DNA from: Polaribacter pectinis
GTDB taxonomy: Bacteria; Bacteroidota; Bacteroidia; Flavobacteriales; Flavobacteriaceae
Direction of reading: 5' to 3'
Length of the DNA stretch: 64,000 nt
Assembly (NCBI RefSeq): GCF_014352875.1
Contig: NZ_CP060695.1
Location: forward strand, 1,829,501 to 1,893,500
Part shown: in pieces, positions 47,244-55,281 of the stretch
Layout: each line of letters starts with the position of its first letter
How positions within the stretch are numbered: position 1 is the first letter of the stretch
Program-made: the position numbers and the translations under genes
Notes under the pieces: model-generated
Databases searched by the model: none
What the model was told of the DNA's origin: nothing
The model's input: only the letters and a program-made list of their open reading frames with translations

Positions 47244-48743
47244 ATGGGTTCTTTAAACACAAAAATAATTTATCGCTTTTTAGGAATTACAGCCGCCTTA
47301 AACGGTTTGTTTATGTTTATAGCATTTCCTTTTAGTGTGTTTAATGATGAAGAGGCAAAATGGGGGATTTTAAATGCAGGAATCATTACTGTTTTTATAG
47401 GCCTACTCCTCTACTTCTTTAACAAACCAGACAGCACCAATATTCAAAAAAAAGAAGGATACTTAATTGTAACATTAGGTTGGTTAACACTTTCCATTAC
47501 AGGAATGTTACCTTATTTATTATCTGGTGCAATACCTAGTGTAACAGATGCTTTTTTTGAAACCATTTCTGGATATTCTACCACAGGTTCTTCTATTTTA
47601 ACAGATATAGAAGCAATGCCCAAAGGAATTCTTTTTTGGAGAAGTGCCACACATTGGATTGGCGGAATGGGAATTATTGTACTTACCATAGCAATTCTTC
47701 CGCTTTTAGGAATTGGAGGTATGCAACTGTTTATGGCAGAAGCTCCTGGCCCATCTGCAGACAAATTACACCCAAGAATTACCGATACTGCAAAACGCCT
47801 ATATTTAATATATGTAACATTAACTTTTGCACAATTTTTTCTTTTAAAAATTGCTGGTATGACTTGGTTCGACGCCATAAACCATGCCATGGCAACCGTT
47901 AGTACTGGTGGTTTTTCTACCAAAGCAGACAGTGTTGCTTTTTATAATGGGCAACCATTAATACAATACATAATTATTGCTTTTATGTTTATTGCAGGTA
48001 CCAACTTTGTATTGACCTATTTTGCTTTAAAAGGAAAAGTTAGAAAAGTTTTTGAAAGTGAAGAGTTTAAATACTATTTCTTTGGTATTGTAACCGTAAC
48101 TGCCATTATTTCTGTAATTATTATCTTTTTTCAAGACCCCAATTTAGAAACAATTTTGGCGCATCCAGAAGTTTTAGGTAAAACAGAAAGTGCCTTTAGA
48201 CATGCCTTATTTATGGTAACTTCTGTAGTTACAACAACAGGTTTTGTTACTGCAGACTTTACCATGTGGAATTTCTTTGCAACGGGTATTTTCTTTGCCC
48301 TATTTTTTACAGGTGGTTCTGCAGGTTCTACAAGTGGTGGTGTAAAAGTAGTGAGACATATTGTAATGCTTAAAAACAGTTTTTTAGAATTTAAAAAAGC
48401 CTTACACCCCAATGCAATTATACCTGTAAGATATGATGGTAAAACCGTAAGTCAAACCATTGTTTTTAATATTCTTTCGTTCTTTATTATTTACATGCTA
48501 ATTTTTATCATTGCCTCTGTAATACTTACCTTGTTTGGGTTAGACTTTATGTCAGCATTAGGCGCAGCTGCCTCATCTTTGGGTAATATTGGCCCAGCAA
48601 TTGGTAGTGTTAGTCCTATAGATAATTTTTCTCATTTATCTATTGCAGCAAAATGGTTCTGCTCATTTTTAATGTTAATAGGGCGTTTAGAACTCTTTAC
48701 AGTACTTATTTTATTTACGCCTTTCTTTTGGCGCAAGAACTAG
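47244..48743 (+). CDS. trkH: Trk potassium uptake channel subunit TrkH
   Basis: Membrane subunit of the Trk potassium importer, 499 residues with about ten to twelve helices. The selectivity-filter-like loops are visible as SGYSTTGSSI, ATVSTGGFSTK, TSVVTTTGFVTADF and SSLGNIGPAIG, four P-loop segments with the expected central Gly. It follows trkA by one base. A 530-base non-coding region lies downstream. Confidence 0.94.
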   Translation: MGSLNTKIIYRFLGITAALNGLFMFIAFPFSVFNDEEAKWGILNAGIITVFIGLLLYFFNKPDSTNIQKKEGYLIVTLGWLTLSITGMLPYLLSGAIPSVTDAFFETISGYSTTGSSILTDIEAMPKGILFWRSATHWIGGMGIIVLTIAILPLLGIGGMQLFMAEAPGPSADKLHPRITDTAKRLYLIYVTLTFAQFFLLKIAGMTWFDAINHAMATVSTGGFSTKADSVAFYNGQPLIQYIIIAFMFIAGTNFVLTYFALKGKVRKVFESEEFKYYFFGIVTVTAIISVIIIFFQDPNLETILAHPEVLGKTESAFRHALFMVTSVVTTTGFVTADFTMWNFFATGIFFALFFTGGSAGSTSGGVKVVRHIVMLKNSFLEFKKALHPNAIIPVRYDGKTVSQTIVFNILSFFIIYMLIFIIASVILTLFGLDFMSALGAAASSLGNIGPAIGSVSPIDNFSHLSIAAKWFCSFLMLIGRLELFTVLILFTPFFWRKN

Positions 48744-48830
48744 TGTTTTTCTAAAATAACTGCAGTAGTAACTCTACAATATTACATCGCAAAACCCTTA
48801 AATAAGAACAACTAAACTTGGGGTCTGTTT

Positions 48831-48890
48831 TGACACATGCTGACACATCCTGACACACTGTGACACATTCTGACACACCCTGACCCACAA
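48831..48890. repeat. Six-unit 10-bp tandem repeat, TGACACANNN
   Basis: Six consecutive 10-base units, each starting TGACACA (last unit TGACCCA) and ending in a variable trinucleotide: TGC, TCC, CTG-type, TTC, CCC and CAA endings. The register is exact with no insertions. The period is close to one DNA helical turn, so the conserved part repeats on one face of the helix. This would fit a cluster of protein-binding sites, or a simple satellite; the sequence alone does not decide. Confidence 0.85.
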
Positions 48891-48910
48891 AAGCAATTTT
48901 TAGAGGGTTT

Positions 48911-48992
48911 TGTTCGGGTCTCCTTCGGGGTTTGTTCGGGTGAGCTTTGGGTATATATTTTAAAAATGCGTTGTTTGGAGAGAAACCCCGAA
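48911..48992. repeat. Inverted and direct repeats with TTCGGG core
   Basis: TTCGGGGTTT (48924-48933) is perfectly complementary to AAACCCCGAA (48983-48992), so a hairpin with a 49-base loop is possible. TGTTCGGG is also repeated directly at 48911-48918 and 48933-48940. This G-rich block is next to the tandem repeat. It may be a dispersed intergenic element of the genome; copies elsewhere cannot be seen from this window. Confidence 0.65.
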
Positions 48993-49273
48993 CAAGAGTC
49001 TATGAAGACATACTGCTAAAGGCAATTACTAGCGCTATAAATTACAACCAATAAAGCTACATTACTAGAAAAAAACTTCTAAAGTATCTAGACACAGAGT
49101 GTATTAACAATTTTTACTTTTAAAAGTACCCATATTATCTACACCTTGTTTTTTTTGGGCGATAAAACTAATTTGTATTTTAAATTAAGTTTATCTTATT
49201 GTTAAATAGCCTATTGCCTTTTTTAGTCTGCTTTTTTTTACTATTTTTAGAGTTCTAAAAAAATCAATAAATT

Positions 49274-52200
49274 ATGAAACAAAACAACTTTCTAAAGATT
49301 CTTTTCAGTTTTTTTCTGATTACAAGTTCTTTATTTATGAATGCACAAACAACAATTTATTCTGAAAATTTCACAGGACAGAATGACAAAGGAGCAGTTG
49401 GCCCAGCACCAACAACAGATCTAGTTGGTGTAGATTGGACAATTGATGTGTCCTCTGCAGCATTAACAGCTAGTACGGATTGGTTTAAAGTTACATCAGA
49501 AGTTTTTGAAGCTAGAGATATAGATGGTGACGCAATTTGGATGTCTCCCTCAATTAATATTACTGGATTTACTGGGGTTTCTTTTAGCTTATCTGCTGCG
49601 GAATCCGGAACTATGGAAGCAGCTGATATCTTCAATACAGAATACAGGATCGATGGAGGTGCTTGGACTGCTGCAGATACAAATGGTACCTTAAATGATG
49701 ACTTTACAAGTGCTACTGTTTCTCAAGCAGGTTTAGCTGGTTCTACTTTAGAAATAAGAGTAACTATGAACAATAATTCAGGTACAGAACTTCAAAGATT
49801 AGATGATGTTTTAGTACAAGGTACAGCGTCAACTGCACCAACAGTTGGTTTTGACAATGCAGCAAGTAACCAAACTGAAACTAACGCATCTTTTAATGTA
49901 AGTATTCCAGTAACAGTTTCCAATTATGATGGAAATCAAATAGATGTAAGCATCGCTTCATCTGGTACTGCAGAACCTGCAGATTTCACTTTAAATACTG
50001 CAACACTTTCTTTTACAGCAGATGGTTCTCAAAATATTTCTTTAGACATCAATCCAGATACAGATGATTTTGATGATGAAACCATTATTTTAACTTTAAC
50101 AGAAACAAGTGCTGTTACAGGTTTAATTGTTTCACAAGCAACACATACTGTTACAGTAACTGAAGATGAAACAGCACCAAGTATTGGTTTTGATGCTGCT
50201 ACAAGTTCGGAAAACGAAACAGATGCCACTTTTACAAGTGCAAACATTCCTATTACTGTTTCTAATTATTCTGGAACACAAATAGATATTGATGTAACTG
50301 CAACTGTTGGAACTGCAGAAGCTGGAGATTTTACGTTTACATCTCCAACAGCATTGTCTTTTACAGCAGATGGTACACAAAATATTACTTTCTCTATCAA
50401 CGATGATGCAGATACAGACCCAGAAACTATCATTTTTACAATTACTGAAACAAGTGCTGTTAGTGGTTTAATTATTTCTCAAGCAACACATACAGTTACT
50501 ATTATTGATGATGAAATACCTCCTCTACCAATAGCTGGAAAGGTTTTTATTACAGAAATTGTTGATGCTGCAAGTACAGCGTTTGAATATTTAGAATTAT
50601 TTAATAATTCTTCTGAGGCTGTAAGTCTTTACTCAAGTAAATTAGTAAGAGCAGATGCTACTACCAATGCTTCTCAATATGTTTTTGACTTTGGAGTAGA
50701 TGAACAAACAGCAGATACAGATCTAATTATACCTGCATATGGTTTTTTAATTGTAGCAAGAGGTGGTACTAGATCTGGTTTTAACTCTGACTTTGGAATT
50801 ACATTAGATGCATCTGTTAATTATAATGGAGGACATTCTAGTAATTTTTTTGGTACAGGTAGAAGATGGAGATTAATGACTGGCGGAACTGCAAATACGG
50901 ACGACGGAACCTTAATTGACGACACATTAATAGGGTTAGGTACTGAACAAGATTACAAAAATATTTTCACAAATTCCTATGTTGTAGAAGGTGATGTTGC
51001 AAATGCAACTCCAGGAGCATTAGAATACTTAATCTACTCTGGTGGAGCTTGGGTAAACTCTGTAGCTTTAGACGGCACAACAACCGCTAAAGACGCTTAT
51101 ATTTACGACGATTTAGTAATTTCTGCAAATACAGAAGCAAACGATATTGGTATTGCAGACACAAAAGGAATTGATGTAAGTGCAGGTAATTCTCTTACCA
51201 TAAATGGTAATTTAACTTTAGCAGGTTCAGATTCTTATTTACAAGGAAACGGAACAGTACCTTCTGCAGGTGTTGTTAATAGTGCATCTGTAATATTAAA
51301 AGGAACTTATACTTCTGGTGGAACAAATCAGTTTTTCTACTTTACAGAAACATACCATAACAATACAACTGGCTTAACAGATGGTTGGAGTTTAATTTCA
51401 TCACCAACAGTTGGAGAGAAAATAGATGGTAACACTGGAGATGGTAATTTTACTGTTTTTAACGGACTTCAAGAAAAAGATTCTCAATATGGTATTGCTG
51501 TTTATGACAATACACAATCTGATACTGATTTACGTTGGGATTATTTTTCTACTGCGGAAGTAAATGTTGCTACAGCATCTGCTACAATAGATATGGCAAG
51601 TGGTAAAGGATATTCTGTTTTACCAAGTGCAACACCTACTGCAGACCAACAAAAAGGAAATTTAGGTTTTAAAGGTTCTATTGCTACTATAGATGTAGGT
51701 TCTGAAATTAAAGACAGTTCTCCTGCCAATGGTGGTGTAGGAAATGCTTTTAATGCCATAGGAAATCCTTACCCAGCTTTTTTACCTTTTAACACTACTG
51801 CAGATGCTACAGACAATCTGTTAACTGTAAACACAGGTGTTTTAGATGAAGAAACATTATGGATTTGGGACAAAGCAACTACTTCTTACTTAACAGTAAA
51901 TCAAACAACAACTGTTGGAACAGACAAAAACAATAATGAAAGAACTTCTTTATTTATTGCGCCTGCTCAAGGATTTTTTGTAAAAGCAAAAAGTATGATG
52001 GCTCCAAGTGACTTTAACTTTACAAAAGCCATGCAAAAGCATCAAGCAACTGGTATTTTTAATAGAACTGAAAACACAAGACCAGAAATTAAATTATCAT
52101 TATCAAAAACAGGTGTTACTAAAAACGCATTTGTTTATTACTATGATGGTAAAACAACTGGTTTCGATAATGGTTATGATAGCTCTGCATTTGCAGGTTT

Positions 52201-52765
52201 AGGAACTTCTTTTGGTGTACATACACAATTAGTAACTGCTAATGAAGGTAAAAAATTAGCAATACAAACATTACCAAAAGACAACTATGAGGCTATGGTT
52301 ATTCCTGTAGGAGTTCATGCTGCTGCTAATGAAGAAATTACTTTTTCTGCCAATGTTTTAAATTTACCATCTAATATTAAGGTGTATTTAGAAGATAGAG
52401 AGTTAGGTACATTTACAAGATTAGATGCTGCAAATAGTACTTATAAAGTAACTTTAACTGCAAACTTAAGTGATATTGGTAGATTCTATTTACATACTAC
52501 AGAAAGCACATTAAGTGTTAAAGATGTAGTTTTAAATACTGTTAGTATCTTTAAAACAGCTGCTTCTACTATAAGAATGACAGGCTTACCACAGGGTAAA
52601 ACTACTTTCTCTTTATATTCAATGCTTGGTAAACAAGTTTACACTTCTTCTTTTGAAACAAACGGAGTTAAAGATGCTACTTTACCAAAACTTGGTACAG
52701 GCGTTTATTTTGTAAAAGTACAAACTGAAACAGGTAAAGTTAGCAAGAAAATAATTTTAGAATAA
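49274..52765 (+). CDS. T9SS-secreted lamin-tail/Calx-beta protein
   Basis: Cell-surface or secreted protein of 1163 residues. Order: signal peptide (1-25), jelly-roll-like N-terminal domain (about 27-184, ending LQRLDDVLVQG), two Calx-beta-like repeats (about 188-297 and 302-412, both with VSNYxGxQID and a FTADGxQNI strand), a lamin-tail-like domain (about 420-560, KVFITEIVDAASTAFEYLEL), a long region of about 500 residues with repeated beta structure, and a T9SS type A sorting domain at about 1090-1163 (GLPQGKTTFSLYSMLGKQVY, ending VSKKIILE). No catalytic motif was recognised. A 55-codon peptide gene starts 23 bases downstream with no terminator between. Confidence 0.8.
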   Translation: MKQNNFLKILFSFFLITSSLFMNAQTTIYSENFTGQNDKGAVGPAPTTDLVGVDWTIDVSSAALTASTDWFKVTSEVFEARDIDGDAIWMSPSINITGFTGVSFSLSAAESGTMEAADIFNTEYRIDGGAWTAADTNGTLNDDFTSATVSQAGLAGSTLEIRVTMNNNSGTELQRLDDVLVQGTASTAPTVGFDNAASNQTETNASFNVSIPVTVSNYDGNQIDVSIASSGTAEPADFTLNTATLSFTADGSQNISLDINPDTDDFDDETIILTLTETSAVTGLIVSQATHTVTVTEDETAPSIGFDAATSSENETDATFTSANIPITVSNYSGTQIDIDVTATVGTAEAGDFTFTSPTALSFTADGTQNITFSINDDADTDPETIIFTITETSAVSGLIISQATHTVTIIDDEIPPLPIAGKVFITEIVDAASTAFEYLELFNNSSEAVSLYSSKLVRADATTNASQYVFDFGVDEQTADTDLIIPAYGFLIVARGGTRSGFNSDFGITLDASVNYNGGHSSNFFGTGRRWRLMTGGTANTDDGTLIDDTLIGLGTEQDYKNIFTNSYVVEGDVANATPGALEYLIYSGGAWVNSVALDGTTTAKDAYIYDDLVISANTEANDIGIADTKGIDVSAGNSLTINGNLTLAGSDSYLQGNGTVPSAGVVNSASVILKGTYTSGGTNQFFYFTETYHNNTTGLTDGWSLISSPTVGEKIDGNTGDGNFTVFNGLQEKDSQYGIAVYDNTQSDTDLRWDYFSTAEVNVATASATIDMASGKGYSVLPSATPTADQQKGNLGFKGSIATIDVGSEIKDSSPANGGVGNAFNAIGNPYPAFLPFNTTADATDNLLTVNTGVLDEETLWIWDKATTSYLTVNQTTTVGTDKNNNERTSLFIAPAQGFFVKAKSMMAPSDFNFTKAMQKHQATGIFNRTENTRPEIKLSLSKTGVTKNAFVYYYDGKTTGFDNGYDSSAFAGLGTSFGVHTQLVTANEGKKLAIQTLPKDNYEAMVIPVGVHAAANEEITFSANVLNLPSNIKVYLEDRELGTFTRLDAANSTYKVTLTANLSDIGRFYLHTTESTLSVKDVVLNTVSIFKTAASTIRMTGLPQGKTTFSLYSMLGKQVYTSSFETNGVKDATLPKLGTGVYFVKVQTETGKVSKKIILE

Positions 52766-52788
52766 TAACGAGAAACAACCATACAATC

Positions 52789-52956
52789 ATGACAAAACAG
52801 ACAGACAATAACCAAGAAATTTCTCGTAAAGATGCCCTTAAAAAAATTGGGAGTTACGGTAAATACGCAGCATTAACTGCGTTGGGAACTTATATGATAT
52901 TAAATCCACAGAAAGCACAAGCTGCTTCTCCTGAAGATCCAGGAACAGGATTTTAA
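52789..52956 (+). CDS. 55-residue peptide, candidate precursor of a modified exported peptide
   Basis: Short gene from ATG 52789 to TAA 52954-52956. The peptide has a hydrophilic leader (MTKQTDNNQEISRKDALKKI), a hydrophobic stretch (about 26-38, YAALTALGTYMIL), and a C-terminus reading AQAASPEDPGTGF. SRKDALKKIG resembles a twin-arginine signal with Lys in place of the second Arg, and AQA at 43-45 resembles a signal peptidase site, which would release a ten-residue product. Ser47 and Thr53 are the only hydroxyl residues in that product. It is 23 bases after the T9SS gene and 86 bases before a PqqD-kinase gene. The precursor role is inferred from this layout. Confidence 0.7.
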   Translation: MTKQTDNNQEISRKDALKKIGSYGKYAALTALGTYMILNPQKAQAASPEDPGTGF

Positions 52957-52980
52957 AACCTATATTTTTATTTATAAAAA

Positions 52981-53009
52981 TGCTTCGATTTTTCGGAGCA
53001 TTTTTTTTT
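52981..53009 (+). terminator. Intrinsic terminator between peptide and kinase genes
   Basis: Stem TGCTTCG (52981-52987) / CGGAGCA (52994-53000) with one wobble pair, a 6-base loop and nine Ts. It is 24 bases after the peptide stop. The T-run and the next bases also form TTTG (53007-53010), an 18-base spacer and TACTTTTA (53029-53036), a near-consensus promoter ending just before the kinase ATG. Confidence 0.8.
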
Positions 53010-53042
53010 GTAAACATCATAAATTGACTACTTTTATTTTTT

Positions 53043-54179
53043 ATGGAAAGAGCGTCAAAATTTTTATATAAAGTTGTAGAAGACAAAACAATTACTTGGT
53101 TTAAAAACAGTAACGAGTATTTGGTTTTAGAAAATACCACTGCAGATATTTTAAAAAGATTAAATAAAGGAATTTCTGTGACAGAAATTGCGACTGCGTT
53201 GTCTAAAAAATTAGCTGTACCATTAGAAAAAACAATCGATTTTATTCTAGATCTAGAAAAAAGAGTTTTCAACCCCAAAACAACAGTAGAAACAGAAATT
53301 GTAAACGATTATAGAGATATAAAAAAGCCTAAAGAATTTGAGTATACAAAGTTCTATAAGATAAATAGTATTGTTATTAAAGTAAACTTTTCAGATGAGT
53401 TTGAACTTTCTTTAGTACACCCAAAGTTTTCTCATTTAGAAATTGAATCGACAGATTATACCCATGAATTTATAGTTTTTAACAACAATGGTTTTATCTT
53501 TTTATATGTAAACAAAGAATTTATTGGTGCTTGGAGTAAAAAAGAGATTCATTATTTTCAAGGAAAATTTTCGATGCAGTTTATTCAGAAAATTCACCAA
53601 AAAGAAGAAAAAGAATGGATGGGAGTTTTTCATGCTTCTGCTGTAAGTAATGGCGAAAAAGCAATGCTCTTTTTAGGCGATTCTGGAAACGGAAAAAGTA
53701 CTTCTTTAGCACTTTTACAAGCAAATGGTTTTACTTGCTTGGCAGATGATTTTGTCCCTGTAGATATAGAAAAACAAGACGTCTATAGTTTTCCTGCTGC
53801 TATTTCTATTAAAAAAAATAGTTTAGAAACCTTGCTACCACTCTACCCAGAATTGGAAACTTCTGCAGAATATCATTTTAAAAGATTGAATAAAATTGTT
53901 AGATTCTTACAACCAAACAACTCTAATTTCTTTGCTCATTTGCCTTGTAAAGGTTTGGTTTTTATTAAATATGAAAAAGATGCTGCATTAGTTTGTAGTA
54001 AAATTTCAAAAATTGAAGCTTTTCAGCAATTGGTACCAGATTCTTGGTTGTCTCCAGAAATAGAAAATGCACAAGTATTTTTAGATTGGTTCGCGCGTTT
54101 AGATTGCTATCAATTAACCTATTCAAATAACAAAGAAATGATACAAACTGTTTCTAATATTTTTAACAATGAATTATAA
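53043..54179 (+). CDS. PqqD-like / HPr-kinase-like fusion protein
   Basis: Protein of 378 residues. The N-terminal about 80 residues resemble a PqqD/RiPP-recognition domain (FKNSNEYLVLENTTADILKR). The C-terminal part is an HprK-like P-loop domain: HAS at 197-199, Walker A LGDSGNGKST (211-220) and the acidic LADDFVPV (233-240). HprK-like proteins of lasso-peptide clusters phosphorylate the peptide, and PqqD domains bind leader peptides, so peptide phosphorylation is a reasonable guess. It starts just after a terminator that follows the peptide gene and overlaps the nucleotidyltransferase gene by 11 bases. Confidence 0.85.
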   Translation: MERASKFLYKVVEDKTITWFKNSNEYLVLENTTADILKRLNKGISVTEIATALSKKLAVPLEKTIDFILDLEKRVFNPKTTVETEIVNDYRDIKKPKEFEYTKFYKINSIVIKVNFSDEFELSLVHPKFSHLEIESTDYTHEFIVFNNNGFIFLYVNKEFIGAWSKKEIHYFQGKFSMQFIQKIHQKEEKEWMGVFHASAVSNGEKAMLFLGDSGNGKSTSLALLQANGFTCLADDFVPVDIEKQDVYSFPAAISIKKNSLETLLPLYPELETSAEYHFKRLNKIVRFLQPNNSNFFAHLPCKGLVFIKYEKDAALVCSKISKIEAFQQLVPDSWLSPEIENAQVFLDWFARLDCYQLTYSNNKEMIQTVSNIFNNEL

Positions 54180-55281
54180 GGAAACCCTTTTTTTTGTTGC
54201 AAAATGTTTGACCATTTCTCTAGAAGAAGAGCATAAAAAGGAAATAGAAGAACAACTAAAAACTAATAAAATTGATTGGGATTCTGTAGTAAAAGTTAGT
54301 ACTGCACATTATGTTTTTCCTGCTTTGTATTGTAATTTAAAAAGAGTTGGTTTTCTACATTACTTGCCTATAGAATTGGTGGAGTACATGAAACATATAA
54401 CAGATTTAAATCGTGACAGAAACGAACAAATAATAGCCCAAGCTAAGGAAATTAACACTCTTTTATTGGACAATAATATAACTCCAATTTTCTTAAAAGG
54501 AACAGGTAATTTACTAGAAGGTTTGTATGAGGATGTTGCAGAAAGAATGGTTGGTGATATCGATTTTATTTTTTCTAAAGAAGAGTACCCAAAAGCAATT
54601 AAAATACTTACAAAAAACAAGTATTCCAAAGTTCATGACATAACTTATGATTTACCTATGTTTAAACATTATCCTAGGTTGCAGAAAGAGCATAGAATTG
54701 CTGCTGTAGAAATACATAAAGAAATGCTGTTAGAAAAATATGCAGATGAATTTAATTATTCTGTTATAAGAGAAACTGCATTAAAAATAGACAATATAAC
54801 AGTAATGAGTTATAGCAATCAACTATGTTTGTCTATTATAGCTAAACAAGTTAATGATAACGGAATTCATTTTAAAAACATTGCTTTAAGAAACGCTTAT
54901 GATGTTTTTCTTTTATCTAAAAAAACAACGGCAAAAAATGCGTTTGATAATTACAAAAAACTATACAATCCATTAAATTGCTTTTTAGCAACTTGTTACG
55001 AAACTTTTGGAAAATCAGCTTCACTTACCTATAAAGAAACACCAGAAACAAAAGCGTATTTGACAACTTTTTATAGCTATTTAACTAACGAATCATTAAG
55101 AAAAAAAGACCATAGAAAAACAGAAAGAAACCTATTTATTAAATCTAGACTTGGAGTTCTTTATCAATCTATAGTTAAAAAAGAACATAGAAATTGGTTG
55201 CTAAAAAGAATAACAGATAAAAAATGGCAGCAAGAAAAATTAATACAACTTGGTTTAAAAAAGTCTAAACCAAATTCTTAA
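54169..55281 (+). CDS. Nucleotidyltransferase-family protein (NTP_transf_5-like)
   Basis: Protein of 370 residues with a pol-beta-type nucleotidyltransferase core: FLKGTGNLLEGLY (about 108-120) and the catalytic acidic pair in ERMVGDIDFIFSKEE (Asp130, Asp132), then VEIHKEM near 182. This matches the NTP_transf_5 group, often found next to HprK-like kinases in peptide-modification clusters. The C-terminal half is helical and basic. It overlaps the kinase gene by 11 bases, so the two are translationally coupled. The substrate is unknown; the 55-residue peptide is the obvious candidate. Its end overlaps the convergent mpl gene by 17 bases. Confidence 0.8.
   Translation: MNYKETLFFVAKCLTISLEEEHKKEIEEQLKTNKIDWDSVVKVSTAHYVFPALYCNLKRVGFLHYLPIELVEYMKHITDLNRDRNEQIIAQAKEINTLLLDNNITPIFLKGTGNLLEGLYEDVAERMVGDIDFIFSKEEYPKAIKILTKNKYSKVHDITYDLPMFKHYPRLQKEHRIAAVEIHKEMLLEKYADEFNYSVIRETALKIDNITVMSYSNQLCLSIIAKQVNDNGIHFKNIALRNAYDVFLLSKKTTAKNAFDNYKKLYNPLNCFLATCYETFGKSASLTYKETPETKAYLTTFYSYLTNESLRKKDHRKTERNLFIKSRLGVLYQSIVKKEHRNWLLKRITDKKWQQEKLIQLGLKKSKPNS

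Larger units (their letters stand above)
48744..49273. other. 530-base non-coding region with repeats
   Basis: No credible gene was found on either strand between trkH and the T9SS protein gene. It holds a 10-bp tandem repeat (48831-48890) and an inverted repeat (48924-48992), listed separately, in locally G-rich sequence unlike the rest of the window. The last 250 bases are A+T-rich and presumably hold the promoter of the T9SS gene, but only a weak TATTTTTA (49242-49249) is visible, without a good -33 element. Confidence 0.7.

Noticed and set aside
48831-48890. CRISPR array
   Set aside because: Repeat units are 10 bases with three variable bases; there are no spacers of 25-40 bases and no cas genes.
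52838-53278. Minus-strand reading frame of 146 codons over the peptide and kinase genes
   Set aside because: It runs across a terminator hairpin, is antisense to two genes with better support, and has no recognisable domain.
52789-55281. Complete lasso-peptide cluster
   Set aside because: No asparagine-synthetase-like cyclase or transglutaminase-like protease is present, and the peptide lacks a plausible ring-forming Gly/Asp pattern.
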